Source: JBHJHK01 sp050330975 (lineage in GTDB: Bacteria; Pseudomonadota; Gammaproteobacteria; Competibacterales; Competibacteraceae). Taken from it: DNA of 14,071 nucleotides. The translations under genes and the position numbers were made by a program. Shown here one piece after another: positions 1 to 6,717 of the stretch. The stretch is taken from assembly GCA_050330975.1 (NCBI GenBank), contig JBHJHK010000508.1:1-14071 (forward strand), in the 5' to 3' direction. The first letter of the stretch is position 1. Every line of letters begins with the position of its first letter. A model generated the notes under the pieces. The model was not told the DNA's origin, ran no database searches, and saw only the letters and a list, made by a program, of their open reading frames with translations.

Positions 1-933
1 CCCCGGGCGACTGATCAACGCCCGCACGGGCAGGACGGCGATCAAAATCCCGCCCTGGGCGCCGAGCTGCCAGTCGCGCGACAGGCGCAAAAAGGCCAAC
101 ACCGACCCCGCCAACGCCAGCGTCAGGGCCCCCATCACCGCGCCGATGGGGGACACCCGGCCGCCGACAAACTCCCCGCCCCCCAAGATCACCCCGGCGA
201 TGGACAACAAGGTGTAGCGCAGGGCGATATTGGCGTCGGCCGACGTGGTGAGTCCCACCAAGGCCAACCCCGCCAACACGCCAAACAATCCCGCCAGGCT
301 GTACATGGCGACCTTGATCCACAACAAAGACCAACCGGCCCGCTCCAAGGCCCGGGGGTTGCCCCCCGCTCCCCGGAGGATCGCCCCCGTGGCCGTGGCC
401 ATCAAGCCCCAGAGCCCCGTCAACGCGATGACCACCGCGGCGACAATGGGCAGCGGCACATAGGGGGGCCGCAACCGCATCAGCTCCCGGAGCCACTCCG
501 GCGCCGTGCCCCCGGGGGTGGGCAGCAACAACACCGCCAACCCCAACCAGATAAAAGACATCCCCAAGGTGACGACGATGGCCGGCAACTGGCGCAGGTG
601 GATCAACGCCCCCAGCGCCCCGTAGGCGGCAATACACCCCATGAGGGCCAACACCCCCAAGGCGGGGTTTTCGGCCAACCACGTGGCGGCAATGCAGGCC
701 ACCAAGCTCACAAAGCCGCCGATGGACAAATCCAGGTCGTTGACGGCGATGATAAACAGCTGGGCCAGGGTGGCCAGGGCGATGGGGATGGCCAAGTTCA
801 GCAGTAAATTGAGGCCAAAATAACTCATGGTCCGGGGCTGGAGGTAGAAAATCGCCCCCAACAACACGGCCAAGGACAGGGCCGGCAAGGCGGCGCGCAA
901 CACCCGGCGGGCGGCGGGGCTCAGGGTGGGCAT
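1..933 (-). CDS. Sugar-type ABC transporter permease, RbsC-like (3' end cut by window)
   Basis: Inner-membrane permease of a ribose/xylose-type ABC importer (BPD_transp_2 family). The minus frame is open from an ATG at 933 to base 1, giving about 310 residues with no stop. It is almost wholly hydrophobic, with many membrane segments. Typical family stretches are visible: an NDLDLSIGGFV block near residue 65 (the RbsC 'vDLSvG' motif), a GGNPRALERAGW block near residue 190 (the 'GgN..AA..sGi' coupling-helix region), and LGGGEFVGGRVSP near residue 250. RbsC proteins are about 320 aa, so only the last few residues are missing. The start lies inside the end of the upstream ATPase gene (13-bp overlap), with AAGGGCGA about 8 bases before the ATG, so translation is probably coupled. 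The substrate cannot be read from sequence. Family assignment is secure. Confidence 0.93.
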   Translation of the reverse strand, partial: MPTLSPAARRVLRAALPALSLAVLLGAIFYLQPRTMSYFGLNLLLNLAIPIALATLAQLFIIAVNDLDLSIGGFVSLVACIAATWLAENPALGVLALMGCIAAYGALGALIHLRQLPAIVVTLGMSFIWLGLAVLLLPTPGGTAPEWLRELMRLRPPYVPLPIVAAVVIALTGLWGLMATATGAILRGAGGNPRALERAGWSLLWIKVAMYSLAGLFGVLAGLALVGLTTSADANIALRYTLLSIAGVILGGGEFVGGRVSPIGAVMGALTLALAGSVLAFLRLSRDWQLGAQGGILIAVLPVRALISRPG

Positions 934-2393
934 CCAGGTCGCCCTTCGCCAAAGGAGGCGCTCAACACCGCCTCTTCGCTGACCTCGTCCCCCCGCAGGG
1001 TGGCGACAATGCCCTGGCTGCGGAACAGATACACCCGGTCGCAGTGGACCAGTTCGTCGATTTCGGTGGTGTACCAGACAAAAGTGCGCCCCGCCGCCGC
1101 CTGTTGGCGGATCATCGAGTAGATCTCCCGTTTGGTCCCCACGTCCACCCCCCGCAACGGATCGTCCATGAGCACCACCTCGGCGGTGGAACCCAAGGCC
1201 CGGGCGAACAAGACCTTTTGTTGATTGCCCCCGGAAAGGGAGAGGATGGGCTCGGCGACGCTGGGGGTGCGGATGGCGATGCGGCGCCGCCAAGTCTCGG
1301 CGTAATGGGCCACCCGGGCGGGGCTCACCCAACCAAAGCAGGTTAAAGCCTTGAGGTTGCCCAAGGCCATGTTGGCGGCGATGGACCACAAAGGGAAGAT
1401 GCCATCCCGCTGGCGGTCCCCGGCCACAAAGCCACAGCGGCGCACCTTGGCAAACAGGGTTCCCAGGGCCTCGCTCTGGCCGTGGCCCGCCAGCCCCGCC
1501 AAACCCACCACCTCCCCCACGGCGGCGGTGAGGGGGAGCGGAGGGCGACCTACGGGGACGGCGAGGCGCGGGGGCCCCTCGGGGACGGGCTGGGCGTCCC
1601 GCGGGGCAGCCCTGGACTCGGCGGCAGGGGCCGTGGCCACGGTGCCCATGGCCGCCACTAGGCTCTCCCGGTCGTAGTCTCGGGCGGGCTTGGCCTCGAC
1701 GATACGACCATCCCGCATCACCACCACTCGGTCGGCCACCGCCAAAATTTCCCCCAGCAAGTGGGAGATCAAAATGACGCCCAGGCCCCGGTCCACCTGG
1801 CGACGCACATGGGTCAGCAGCTGCTCGGCCACGGCGGCGTCCAACGAAGAGGTGGGTTCGTCGAGGATCAACAGTTTCAAAGGGCTATCGGTGACGGTAA
1901 AAGCCCGGGCCACCTCCACCATCTGCCGCTGGCCGATGGGCAAATCCCCCACCGGCGCATCCACATCGATGGTGTGGCCGGGGAAAAGGGTCTGGAGGGT
2001 ATCCCCCATGAGCCGCCGGGCCCGGCGGCGCCAACCAAAGCCCCGCAACCGGGGGTGGAGTATGCGGGCGTTTTCCGCCACGGTCAGGTTGGGGCACAGG
2101 GAAAGCTCTTGGAACACACAGCGCAATCCAGCCCTGTGGGCCGTGGTCACCCGGTAGTCGGTGGCGGCAAAGGTACGGCCAGCGGCGGTCAAGGAACCCC
2201 GATCCCAGGGGAGAATCCCCCCTAGGATGTTCATCAGGGTGGATTTGCCGGCCCCATTGTGGCCCACCAGCCCCAGACACTCCCCGGGGCGGAGGGCCAA
2301 ATCCACCCCGTCCAGGGCTTGCACGGCGCCAAAGGCCACGGCGAGCCCGGCGACGGCCACTAGGGGTGTTGGGGCGGGGGCGTTGTTGGCCAA
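921..2393 (-). CDS. Sugar ABC transporter ATP-binding protein, RbsA/MglA-like, two ABC domains
   Basis: ATPase that powers the importer, expected on the cytoplasmic face with the permease. It has 490 aa (RbsA about 500) and two nucleotide-binding domains. NBD1: Walker A GHNGAGKST at residues 44-52, Q-loop Q95, signature LPIGQRQ at 151-157, Walker B LLILDEP at 174-180, H-loop His 211. NBD2: a degenerate Walker A (GLAGHGQSE, about 300-308, without GKS), signature LSGGNQQK at about 386-393, and Walker B-like VVLMDDP at 406-412. A degenerate NBD2 P-loop is normal for this family. NBD2 is unusually compact between its P-loop helix and GDRQRDG (about 325-331), roughly 20 residues shorter than RbsA. 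The start is a TTG with only a weak AAAGGCG about 10 bases upstream, 32 bp after the binding-protein stop. The gene overlaps the permease start. Confidence 0.95.
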   Translation of the reverse strand: MANNAPAPTPLVAVAGLAVAFGAVQALDGVDLALRPGECLGLVGHNGAGKSTLMNILGGILPWDRGSLTAAGRTFAATDYRVTTAHRAGLRCVFQELSLCPNLTVAENARILHPRLRGFGWRRRARRLMGDTLQTLFPGHTIDVDAPVGDLPIGQRQMVEVARAFTVTDSPLKLLILDEPTSSLDAAVAEQLLTHVRRQVDRGLGVILISHLLGEILAVADRVVVMRDGRIVEAKPARDYDRESLVAAMGTVATAPAAESRAAPRDAQPVPEGPPRLAVPVGRPPLPLTAAVGEVVGLAGLAGHGQSEALGTLFAKVRRCGFVAGDRQRDGIFPLWSIAANMALGNLKALTCFGWVSPARVAHYAETWRRRIAIRTPSVAEPILSLSGGNQQKVLFARALGSTAEVVLMDDPLRGVDVGTKREIYSMIRQQAAAGRTFVWYTTEIDELVHCDRVYLFRSQGIVATLRGDEVSEEAVLSASFGEGRPGCPP

Positions 2394-2425
2394 GGACGTA
2401 GGACGCCTTTGCCGCTGACCAGCGG

Positions 2426-3460
2426 CTAGTTGGCCTGGGTCTGCTCGATGACGTCTTTGGCGTCGGCTAGGTCGTAGAGGACGTTGGCCACCCCACCGGG
2501 CTCAGTGTCGGCCAACCGCTGCTCTAAATTGTCCTGATCGATGCGCAAAAACGGCACAGTGAGATCCTTGGGGACTTCGGTCCCGGCGAGGACCTGCTGG
2601 GCCACCCAAAAGGCCAGGGTAGAGACCCCAGGGGCGATAGATACCGACATGGTTTCATAACCGTTGGCCCCTTTTTGCTCCGCCCACCAGGTGAGCTCGT
2701 CGTTGCGGTTGCCCATGATGATCAACGGCATCTCCCTACCCGCCGCCCGAAAAGCCTGGGCGGCGCCGTAGCCGTCCCCCCCTTGGGTCACCACCGCGTG
2801 GACCTCGCCAAGGCTCGGCAAGATCCCCGCCACCGCCTTTTGGGCCACGGTCTGGGTCCAGTCGCCGTGGACCGAACCCACCCGCTCAAATTGGGGGTGG
2901 CGCTCTAGACCCGCCTCGATGCCCTGGTGGATCTCGTCGTCGACAAACACCCCGGCGATGCCCCGGATCTCCAAAATCTTGCCCCCCTCGGGGAGGCGTT
3001 CCGCCAGGTAGTCCAGCTGGTCGGCGCCCATCTTTTGAAAGTCCACGGCGATGCGCCAGGCGCAGGGTTCGGTCACTACTCCGTCAAAGGACACCACGAT
3101 GACCCCCGCCGAGCAGGCCTCGGCCACGGCGCCGTTGAGGGCGGTGGGAGACGCGGCGTTGAGGACGATGGCATCGTACCCCTGCAAAATCAGGTTTTGG
3201 ATCTGGGCCGCCTGCTCGGTGGCTTGGTTCTCGGCGGTGGTAAAGGCGTCGGCGGCGGCCACCACCCCGTCGGCTACCGCCTGTTCGGCCAAGGTCTCAA
3301 AGCTGTTGAGCATCGCCTGACGCCAGGAGTTGCCGGCGTAGTTGTTGGAGAGGGCAATGCGCTTGTCAGCGGTGTCGGCCGCCTCCACCACGGGGGCCTG
3401 GAGGACGGTCGCGGCGAGAACAGTGGCGCTCGCCACCGCAGAGAGGGTGTAAGATTTCAA
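2426..3460 (-). CDS. Periplasmic sugar-binding protein of ABC transporter (RbsB-type, Peripla_BP_4)
   Basis: Captures the substrate in the periplasm and delivers it to the permease/ATPase downstream. I place the start at a TTG (3460), which has AGGAG nine bases upstream and gives a clean signal peptide (MKSYTLSAVASATVLAATVL..., cleavage near VVEA/AD, residue about 27). The mature protein is about 317 aa, usual for the family. An upstream in-frame ATG at 3529 would add a charged 23-residue extension and is less likely. Visible family features are an N-terminal IALSNNYAGNSWRQ strand/loop, the hinge block QIQNLILQGYDAIVLNAASP, VVSFDG, GDWTQTVAQKAV and VTQGGDGYGAAQAF. It is first in a three-gene operon with the ATPase and permease. 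The ligand is unknown. I recall close-looking proteins in alphaproteobacteria, but that is memory, not a search. Confidence 0.93.
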   Translation of the reverse strand: MKSYTLSAVASATVLAATVLQAPVVEAADTADKRIALSNNYAGNSWRQAMLNSFETLAEQAVADGVVAAADAFTTAENQATEQAAQIQNLILQGYDAIVLNAASPTALNGAVAEACSAGVIVVSFDGVVTEPCAWRIAVDFQKMGADQLDYLAERLPEGGKILEIRGIAGVFVDDEIHQGIEAGLERHPQFERVGSVHGDWTQTVAQKAVAGILPSLGEVHAVVTQGGDGYGAAQAFRAAGREMPLIIMGNRNDELTWWAEQKGANGYETMSVSIAPGVSTLAFWVAQQVLAGTEVPKDLTVPFLRIDQDNLEQRLADTEPGGVANVLYDLADAKDVIEQTQAN

Positions 3461-3560
3461 GGCTATGGGCTCCTGGTGGTAGCGAGAGATCGGGGGGAAG
3501 GCCCGGTCTCCGCGGGTTGACGTCGTCATGGGACGCCTTTGTTGGTAATGCCAGTTATGA

Positions 3561-3592
3561 ATGGCACCGGTGCGGAAATTTTGACCGGTGGC
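3561..3592. promoter_or_regulatory. Two ACCGGT palindromes upstream of the ABC operon (candidate operator)
   Basis: The heptamer ACCGGTG occurs at 3566-3572 and again at 3584-3590, exactly 18 bp apart. Each is centred on the palindrome ACCGGT; the first extends to CACCGGTG. They lie about 105-130 bp upstream of the chosen binding-protein start. A weaker TGCCA/TGGCA inverted repeat (3549-3566) abuts them. Palindromes with a central CG are typical of LacI-family operators, which often control sugar importers, but no regulator gene is visible nearby. Function is inference. Confidence 0.3.
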
Positions 3593-4159
3593 GAGCGGCG
3601 AGTTTCCGCCGCCTTGGCCCGTTCCCACCCCGGACACCGACAACTGTCATGATGGGGGAGTCATCGACCCCTGGGCAAGCCCCCTGGTGAGGCTCGCCAA
3701 AAGATCGTTTCTCCACATCACAGGTCGATGGTCTACCCCACCGCTTCCCTCAACCCGCCCCACCCCAGAGGGTTGAAATTACCAACGCTCAACAATCGCC
3801 AACTGAAAGCAGATGAATTGAAAGCTCGAGGGACTAAACCGTTCACGGCAAAGAGAAAACCGCTGACAGCCACCCCCCTCGGCAGGCATTTCGTATGATT
3901 ACACTCTCAGGCGATCTGTTGATGACATCGAGCGCCGTGGTCCTCTAGGTGGGGAGAGACTGCTTGCTTCTTGAGGTCTTAGTTCACGTCTTCGTCCCCC
4001 AAGACCCATCGGGGTCAGGCCTACCTGACACCTTTAAGCGTCGTCGCGTTTGTTTCACCCCCTCGAAATCCCTCGAACTCCCTGGAATGATCTAACGGGA
4101 CCCTTTACTCAACAGCCTGAATCGTCTAATGTCCGGTTTGAGGCTGGCCATATTCTTGA
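3593..4159. other. Non-coding stretch, no gene recognised
   Basis: About 570 bp between the ABC operon's upstream region and the PIN relic. Short reading frames here show no protein-like pattern. Base composition drops from G/C-rich to mixed after about 3780, suggesting the left boundary of acquired DNA. The only clear structure is the hairpin pair at 4003-4029. Confidence 0.5.
4003..4029. repeat. Two adjacent small hairpins (REP-like?)
   Basis: GACCC/GGGTC (4003-4007 and 4012-4016, loop ATCG) is followed by GTCAGG/CCTGAC (4014-4019 and 4024-4029, loop CCTA), the two sharing the bases GTC. This compact double palindrome resembles REP-type elements found near Y1 (RAYT) transposases in gammaproteobacteria. 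No second copy was noticed in the window, and there is no T-run to make it a terminator. Confidence 0.3.
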
Positions 4160-4298
4160 GCAACAGCGCGGCAGAGCCGTGTCGTTGTGATTACTGCTCG
4201 TCAAGCGATAACGGAAAGTTGGCGGGAAGATCACAAATGCAAGTACGAGGCGTTCATTTCCGGCTTGGTGATTCAGGAAGTATCGAGAGGAGACGAAG
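4160..4298 (+). pseudogene. Fragment of a PIN-domain (VapC-type) toxin gene
   Basis: The plus frame starting at 4160 reads ATARQSRVVVITARQAITES..., continues with KYEAFISGLVIQEVSRGDE, and stops at 4334-4336 in unrelated sequence. This matches the N-terminal half of a PIN-domain family whose members read roughly '..LTaRPSRd..vaa.Q.iT..WW......el..S.lVl.EasrGD', including the conserved acidic residue in 'VIQE'. An in-frame TGA (4157-4159) separates it from where the start and first catalytic acid should lie, and the C-terminal two thirds are missing. It is therefore a relic of a ribonuclease toxin, not a working one. It is followed directly by a remnant of the small protein that I recall accompanying such PIN genes. 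Identification is by pattern recognition only. Confidence 0.6.
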
Positions 4299-4466
4299 GT
4301 TGCGGAAATTCGCCACTATCGCATGGAGCACGCTGAAAAATACGGGCACGATCTAAAGCGAATCCACGAGGCACTAAAAGAGCTCGAATCGGAATCGGGC
4401 CGCGAAATTGCTCATCGCAAACCACGTTTGCTGTTGCCCAAAATAGACAGCCAACAAAAACATTAA
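4299..4466 (+). pseudogene. Remnant of small PIN-associated partner protein
   Basis: The frame at 4299-4466 encodes 55 residues beginning VAEIRHYRMEHAEKYGHDL, with ELESESGREIAHRKPR further on and a TAA stop. It resembles a small family with the pattern 'EVR..R.ehA.kfnyDl..I...Lk..e..SGR....P' that I know as a neighbour of PIN genes. A good ribosome-binding site (GAGAGGAG, 4285-4292) stands where it should for this frame, but the codon in the start position is GTT (4299-4301), so the normal start seems lost. Initiation could only occur at the internal ATG 4323 (47 aa). The stop codon lies inside the attC-like element that follows, as is common in integron gene cassettes. Confidence 0.5.
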
Positions 4467-4557
4467 CGCATACCCATTTACGCAATGCACTTTTTGCGCT
4501 CCGCGAAAGCGCGGATCGTTCTGCAAAAAGCCCGCCGTGCAAATGGGCTTGTTATGT
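4460..4557 (+). other. attC-like cassette recombination site (candidate)
   Basis: A 98-bp imperfect palindrome. The outer boxes are ACATTAAC (4460-4467) and GTTATGT (4551-4557). Inside them are CCCATTT/AAATGGG, then TTTTTGC/GCAAAAA, then a terminal stem TCCGCG/CGCGGA with an AAAG loop. Complementary AAC/GTT end boxes, inner complementary boxes and a variable hairpin make up the known architecture of integron attC sites (about 57-141 bp). The upstream relic's stop codon falls within the first box. Fit to the RYYYAAC/GTTRRRY consensus is imperfect, one box has an extra T, and no integrase gene is in the window. The orientation drawn follows the relic gene; the reverse is possible. Confidence 0.5.
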
Positions 4558-4591
4558 TAAGCGCTGGGTTACAAAAAAATATGGACTAGCA

Positions 4592-6676
4592 GTGAAAACC
4601 ATTGCATTAAAATACTTAAGAAAGGCACTGAATAATCCAGCTGCTTCCTTCAAAGAGAAGCCCAACTCGAGCTGGTTGATCGTTCTCGTTGTCGGTACCC
4701 TGGTGGCCATCCTGCAGTTGATGCCCTTCACTCGGGTTTTTCACCTAACTGCTGACGATAACTTATTTCACCATGTCGCCCTCAGCCAAAGCGCTGAGGA
4801 AATGTGGGTCTTGGCAGATACTTCTGCCAAATGGCAAGGACGCATTGGTCAGTATCTGTCCCATATATTGAACTATCTGGGCAACTACTATATTGACACC
4901 CAGTCCTTTAGAGTGGCGATCGTTACATTATTTTTTGCTTTCCATTGGATACTATTCAAATATTTCGATCGCTTATTTCAAATCAAGCTCTCACCCGTGA
5001 TGATTGTCTTAGCATTGGCCATGCTACCTTTTACAGATTATCACATGCCCCCTAACGCCTACCCACTGCTCGTCACATTGCCATTACTGTTAATTGTTTT
5101 GCTGCGCTTGGCAACACTCCATCTCTGCTGGCAAAAAAGAAAACAAAGGCAAGGCATAATTATTACACGGCTAGCACTTATCGCCCCATTGATGACTCTT
5201 GAATACGCCCTAATAATCGGTATTGCCTTGGCCAGCAGTGAAGTTCTATTTAGAATATTCCCCATCGATACAAATCACTCCGGGTCGAAAGCCAACGCTT
5301 CACATCTCCGCGGCATGGCAAGTAGGTTTTTGACGGCTTTGCGGTTGCCCGAGACAAAGCTTGATATCCTCACCCTGGGTAGTGCACTCATGCTTTACTT
5401 GGGATTTCGGTATTTCTTTCCTTCTAGCTACACCGGCAATTCCTTAAATATTACAGCCTGGCATGAGATCGCCACCGTTCAGTTTAGGCATGCCATAGGA
5501 GGATTATCTCCACTACACTGGCAATGGTATAACCTAAATCATTCATCAAATGAATGGCTGTATGCTTTAGTTGTGGGCATGGGTTTGGGATTTGCGATTT
5601 GGATGTGTTGGAAAAAATCAAGGCCTCGTATAACCCTAGCCCCTCTGATTCTTGGAATCGGTTGGGCTTTAATAATACCACTACCCCTTGCCCTCTCCGA
5701 AAAATATCAAACATGGTGCCTTGATGGTGATTACTGTTTTTATCTAGACAGCCGAATTGCATTTCCTGGCATCTGTCTTGCCATCATCAGCTCACTTTAT
5801 GCAGTTGAGCGACTGACAACATTCATAGGGGCTCCCCATATCGTGAGATGGCTGGCGGCATCATGCGTTGCCTTCTCGGGAGCTCTAACTTATCTCAACA
5901 ATCAATCCACCGTTGCCAGGCTCGATGAGCTAGAAATGCCTTTTAGTATTGTTCGGCGCTATACTTGTCTGATGCCTAATGTCCACCCTGCAGATCAGTT
6001 CTTACTATCTCATTACAGTGAAAAAATACGCTGGCATCCCGTCCGGGAAGAAATCAACCCCCATGGATCTTTGTTCTACGACATCGTGCGGCGGGGGAGC
6101 CAGGCTTATCTAGAACGCTACCTCGCTCACCAGCGAAGTCTTGGATGTCAACAATCTTCAACAGCCACAGCGCTGAACCAAAAGTATCACACCGCTTTGC
6201 CCACCCCTGAAGGGATGATACTCCTCGGCTGGCACGAACGGGAGGCTTGGGGAAGATGGTCTCGAGGAAACACAGCGGTGTTGATACTACAGCCCCCGGT
6301 GGCAAGGGACAACGAACCCACCTCCCTCGTTGCGCGCCTAGAACTCATGGTTCATTTATCCAACACGCAACAAACCCAGCGAGTGATAGTAAAACAAAAC
6401 GAGAACTTACAATGCACTATCGCACTTGACAGCATGTTGGCGATCATCGATATCGATATCGACACTCAAATCATCCATCAAAAATCCAGCACAATCATTG
6501 AATTTGGGTTACCCGACGCTTTTGCCCCTGGGCAGTTTGGCGAAACGGGGGATAAAAGGATGTTAGCCATTGGACTCATCAGCATTGAGTTAAAGGACAC
6601 AGGAAAGGACACAGGAAAGGACACAGGCGCAGTGATCCACGACAAACAGATCAAAACCCAATCTTGTCGTTTTTGA
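4592..6676 (+). CDS. Large membrane protein, GT-C glycosyltransferase-like with C-terminal beta domain
   Basis: A 694-aa integral membrane protein. Hydrophobic segments run from about residue 28 to 440 (roughly ten), beginning with SSWLIVLVVGTLVAILQL. An acidic pair (TADDN, residues 54-57) sits in the first external loop and GRIGQYLSH at about 83-91. This layout is typical of GT-C enzymes, which transfer sugars from lipid carriers on the periplasmic side. Residues about 540-666 form a soluble domain starting GWHEREAWGRWSRG and ending with LPDAFAPGQFGETGDKRMLAIGL. That resembles the DUF7024-type domain I associate with polysaccharide membrane proteins. The tail carries three KDTG repeats (668-679). 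The start is GTG without a strong ribosome-binding site. Base composition is much more AT-rich than the flanking core genes, and it begins 35 bp after the attC-like site. It could belong to O-antigen or lipid modification; the substrate is unknown. Confidence 0.75.
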   Translation: MKTIALKYLRKALNNPAASFKEKPNSSWLIVLVVGTLVAILQLMPFTRVFHLTADDNLFHHVALSQSAEEMWVLADTSAKWQGRIGQYLSHILNYLGNYYIDTQSFRVAIVTLFFAFHWILFKYFDRLFQIKLSPVMIVLALAMLPFTDYHMPPNAYPLLVTLPLLLIVLLRLATLHLCWQKRKQRQGIIITRLALIAPLMTLEYALIIGIALASSEVLFRIFPIDTNHSGSKANASHLRGMASRFLTALRLPETKLDILTLGSALMLYLGFRYFFPSSYTGNSLNITAWHEIATVQFRHAIGGLSPLHWQWYNLNHSSNEWLYALVVGMGLGFAIWMCWKKSRPRITLAPLILGIGWALIIPLPLALSEKYQTWCLDGDYCFYLDSRIAFPGICLAIISSLYAVERLTTFIGAPHIVRWLAASCVAFSGALTYLNNQSTVARLDELEMPFSIVRRYTCLMPNVHPADQFLLSHYSEKIRWHPVREEINPHGSLFYDIVRRGSQAYLERYLAHQRSLGCQQSSTATALNQKYHTALPTPEGMILLGWHEREAWGRWSRGNTAVLILQPPVARDNEPTSLVARLELMVHLSNTQQTQRVIVKQNENLQCTIALDSMLAIIDIDIDTQIIHQKSSTIIEFGLPDAFAPGQFGETGDKRMLAIGLISIELKDTGKDTGKDTGAVIHDKQIKTQSCRF
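6592..6627 (+). repeat. Three perfect 12-bp tandem repeats, in frame
   Basis: The unit AAAGGACACAGG is repeated three times without error near the end of the membrane-protein gene, encoding KDTG x3. Because the unit is 12 bp, gain or loss of copies leaves the reading frame intact. Confidence 0.95.
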
Positions 6677-6717
6677 TTGATCCAAGGCTATCACACCGGA
6701 TGCTTACAGAAGCCACA

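Noticed and set aside
3461..3529. Upstream ATG (3529) as start of the binding protein
   Set aside because: Would place a charged extension before a normal signal peptide; the TTG at 3460 has a much better placed AGGAG.
4129..4356. 75-aa plus-strand frame starting at ATG 4129
   Set aside because: It is a different frame from the two recognisable relics at this site and shows no family resemblance.
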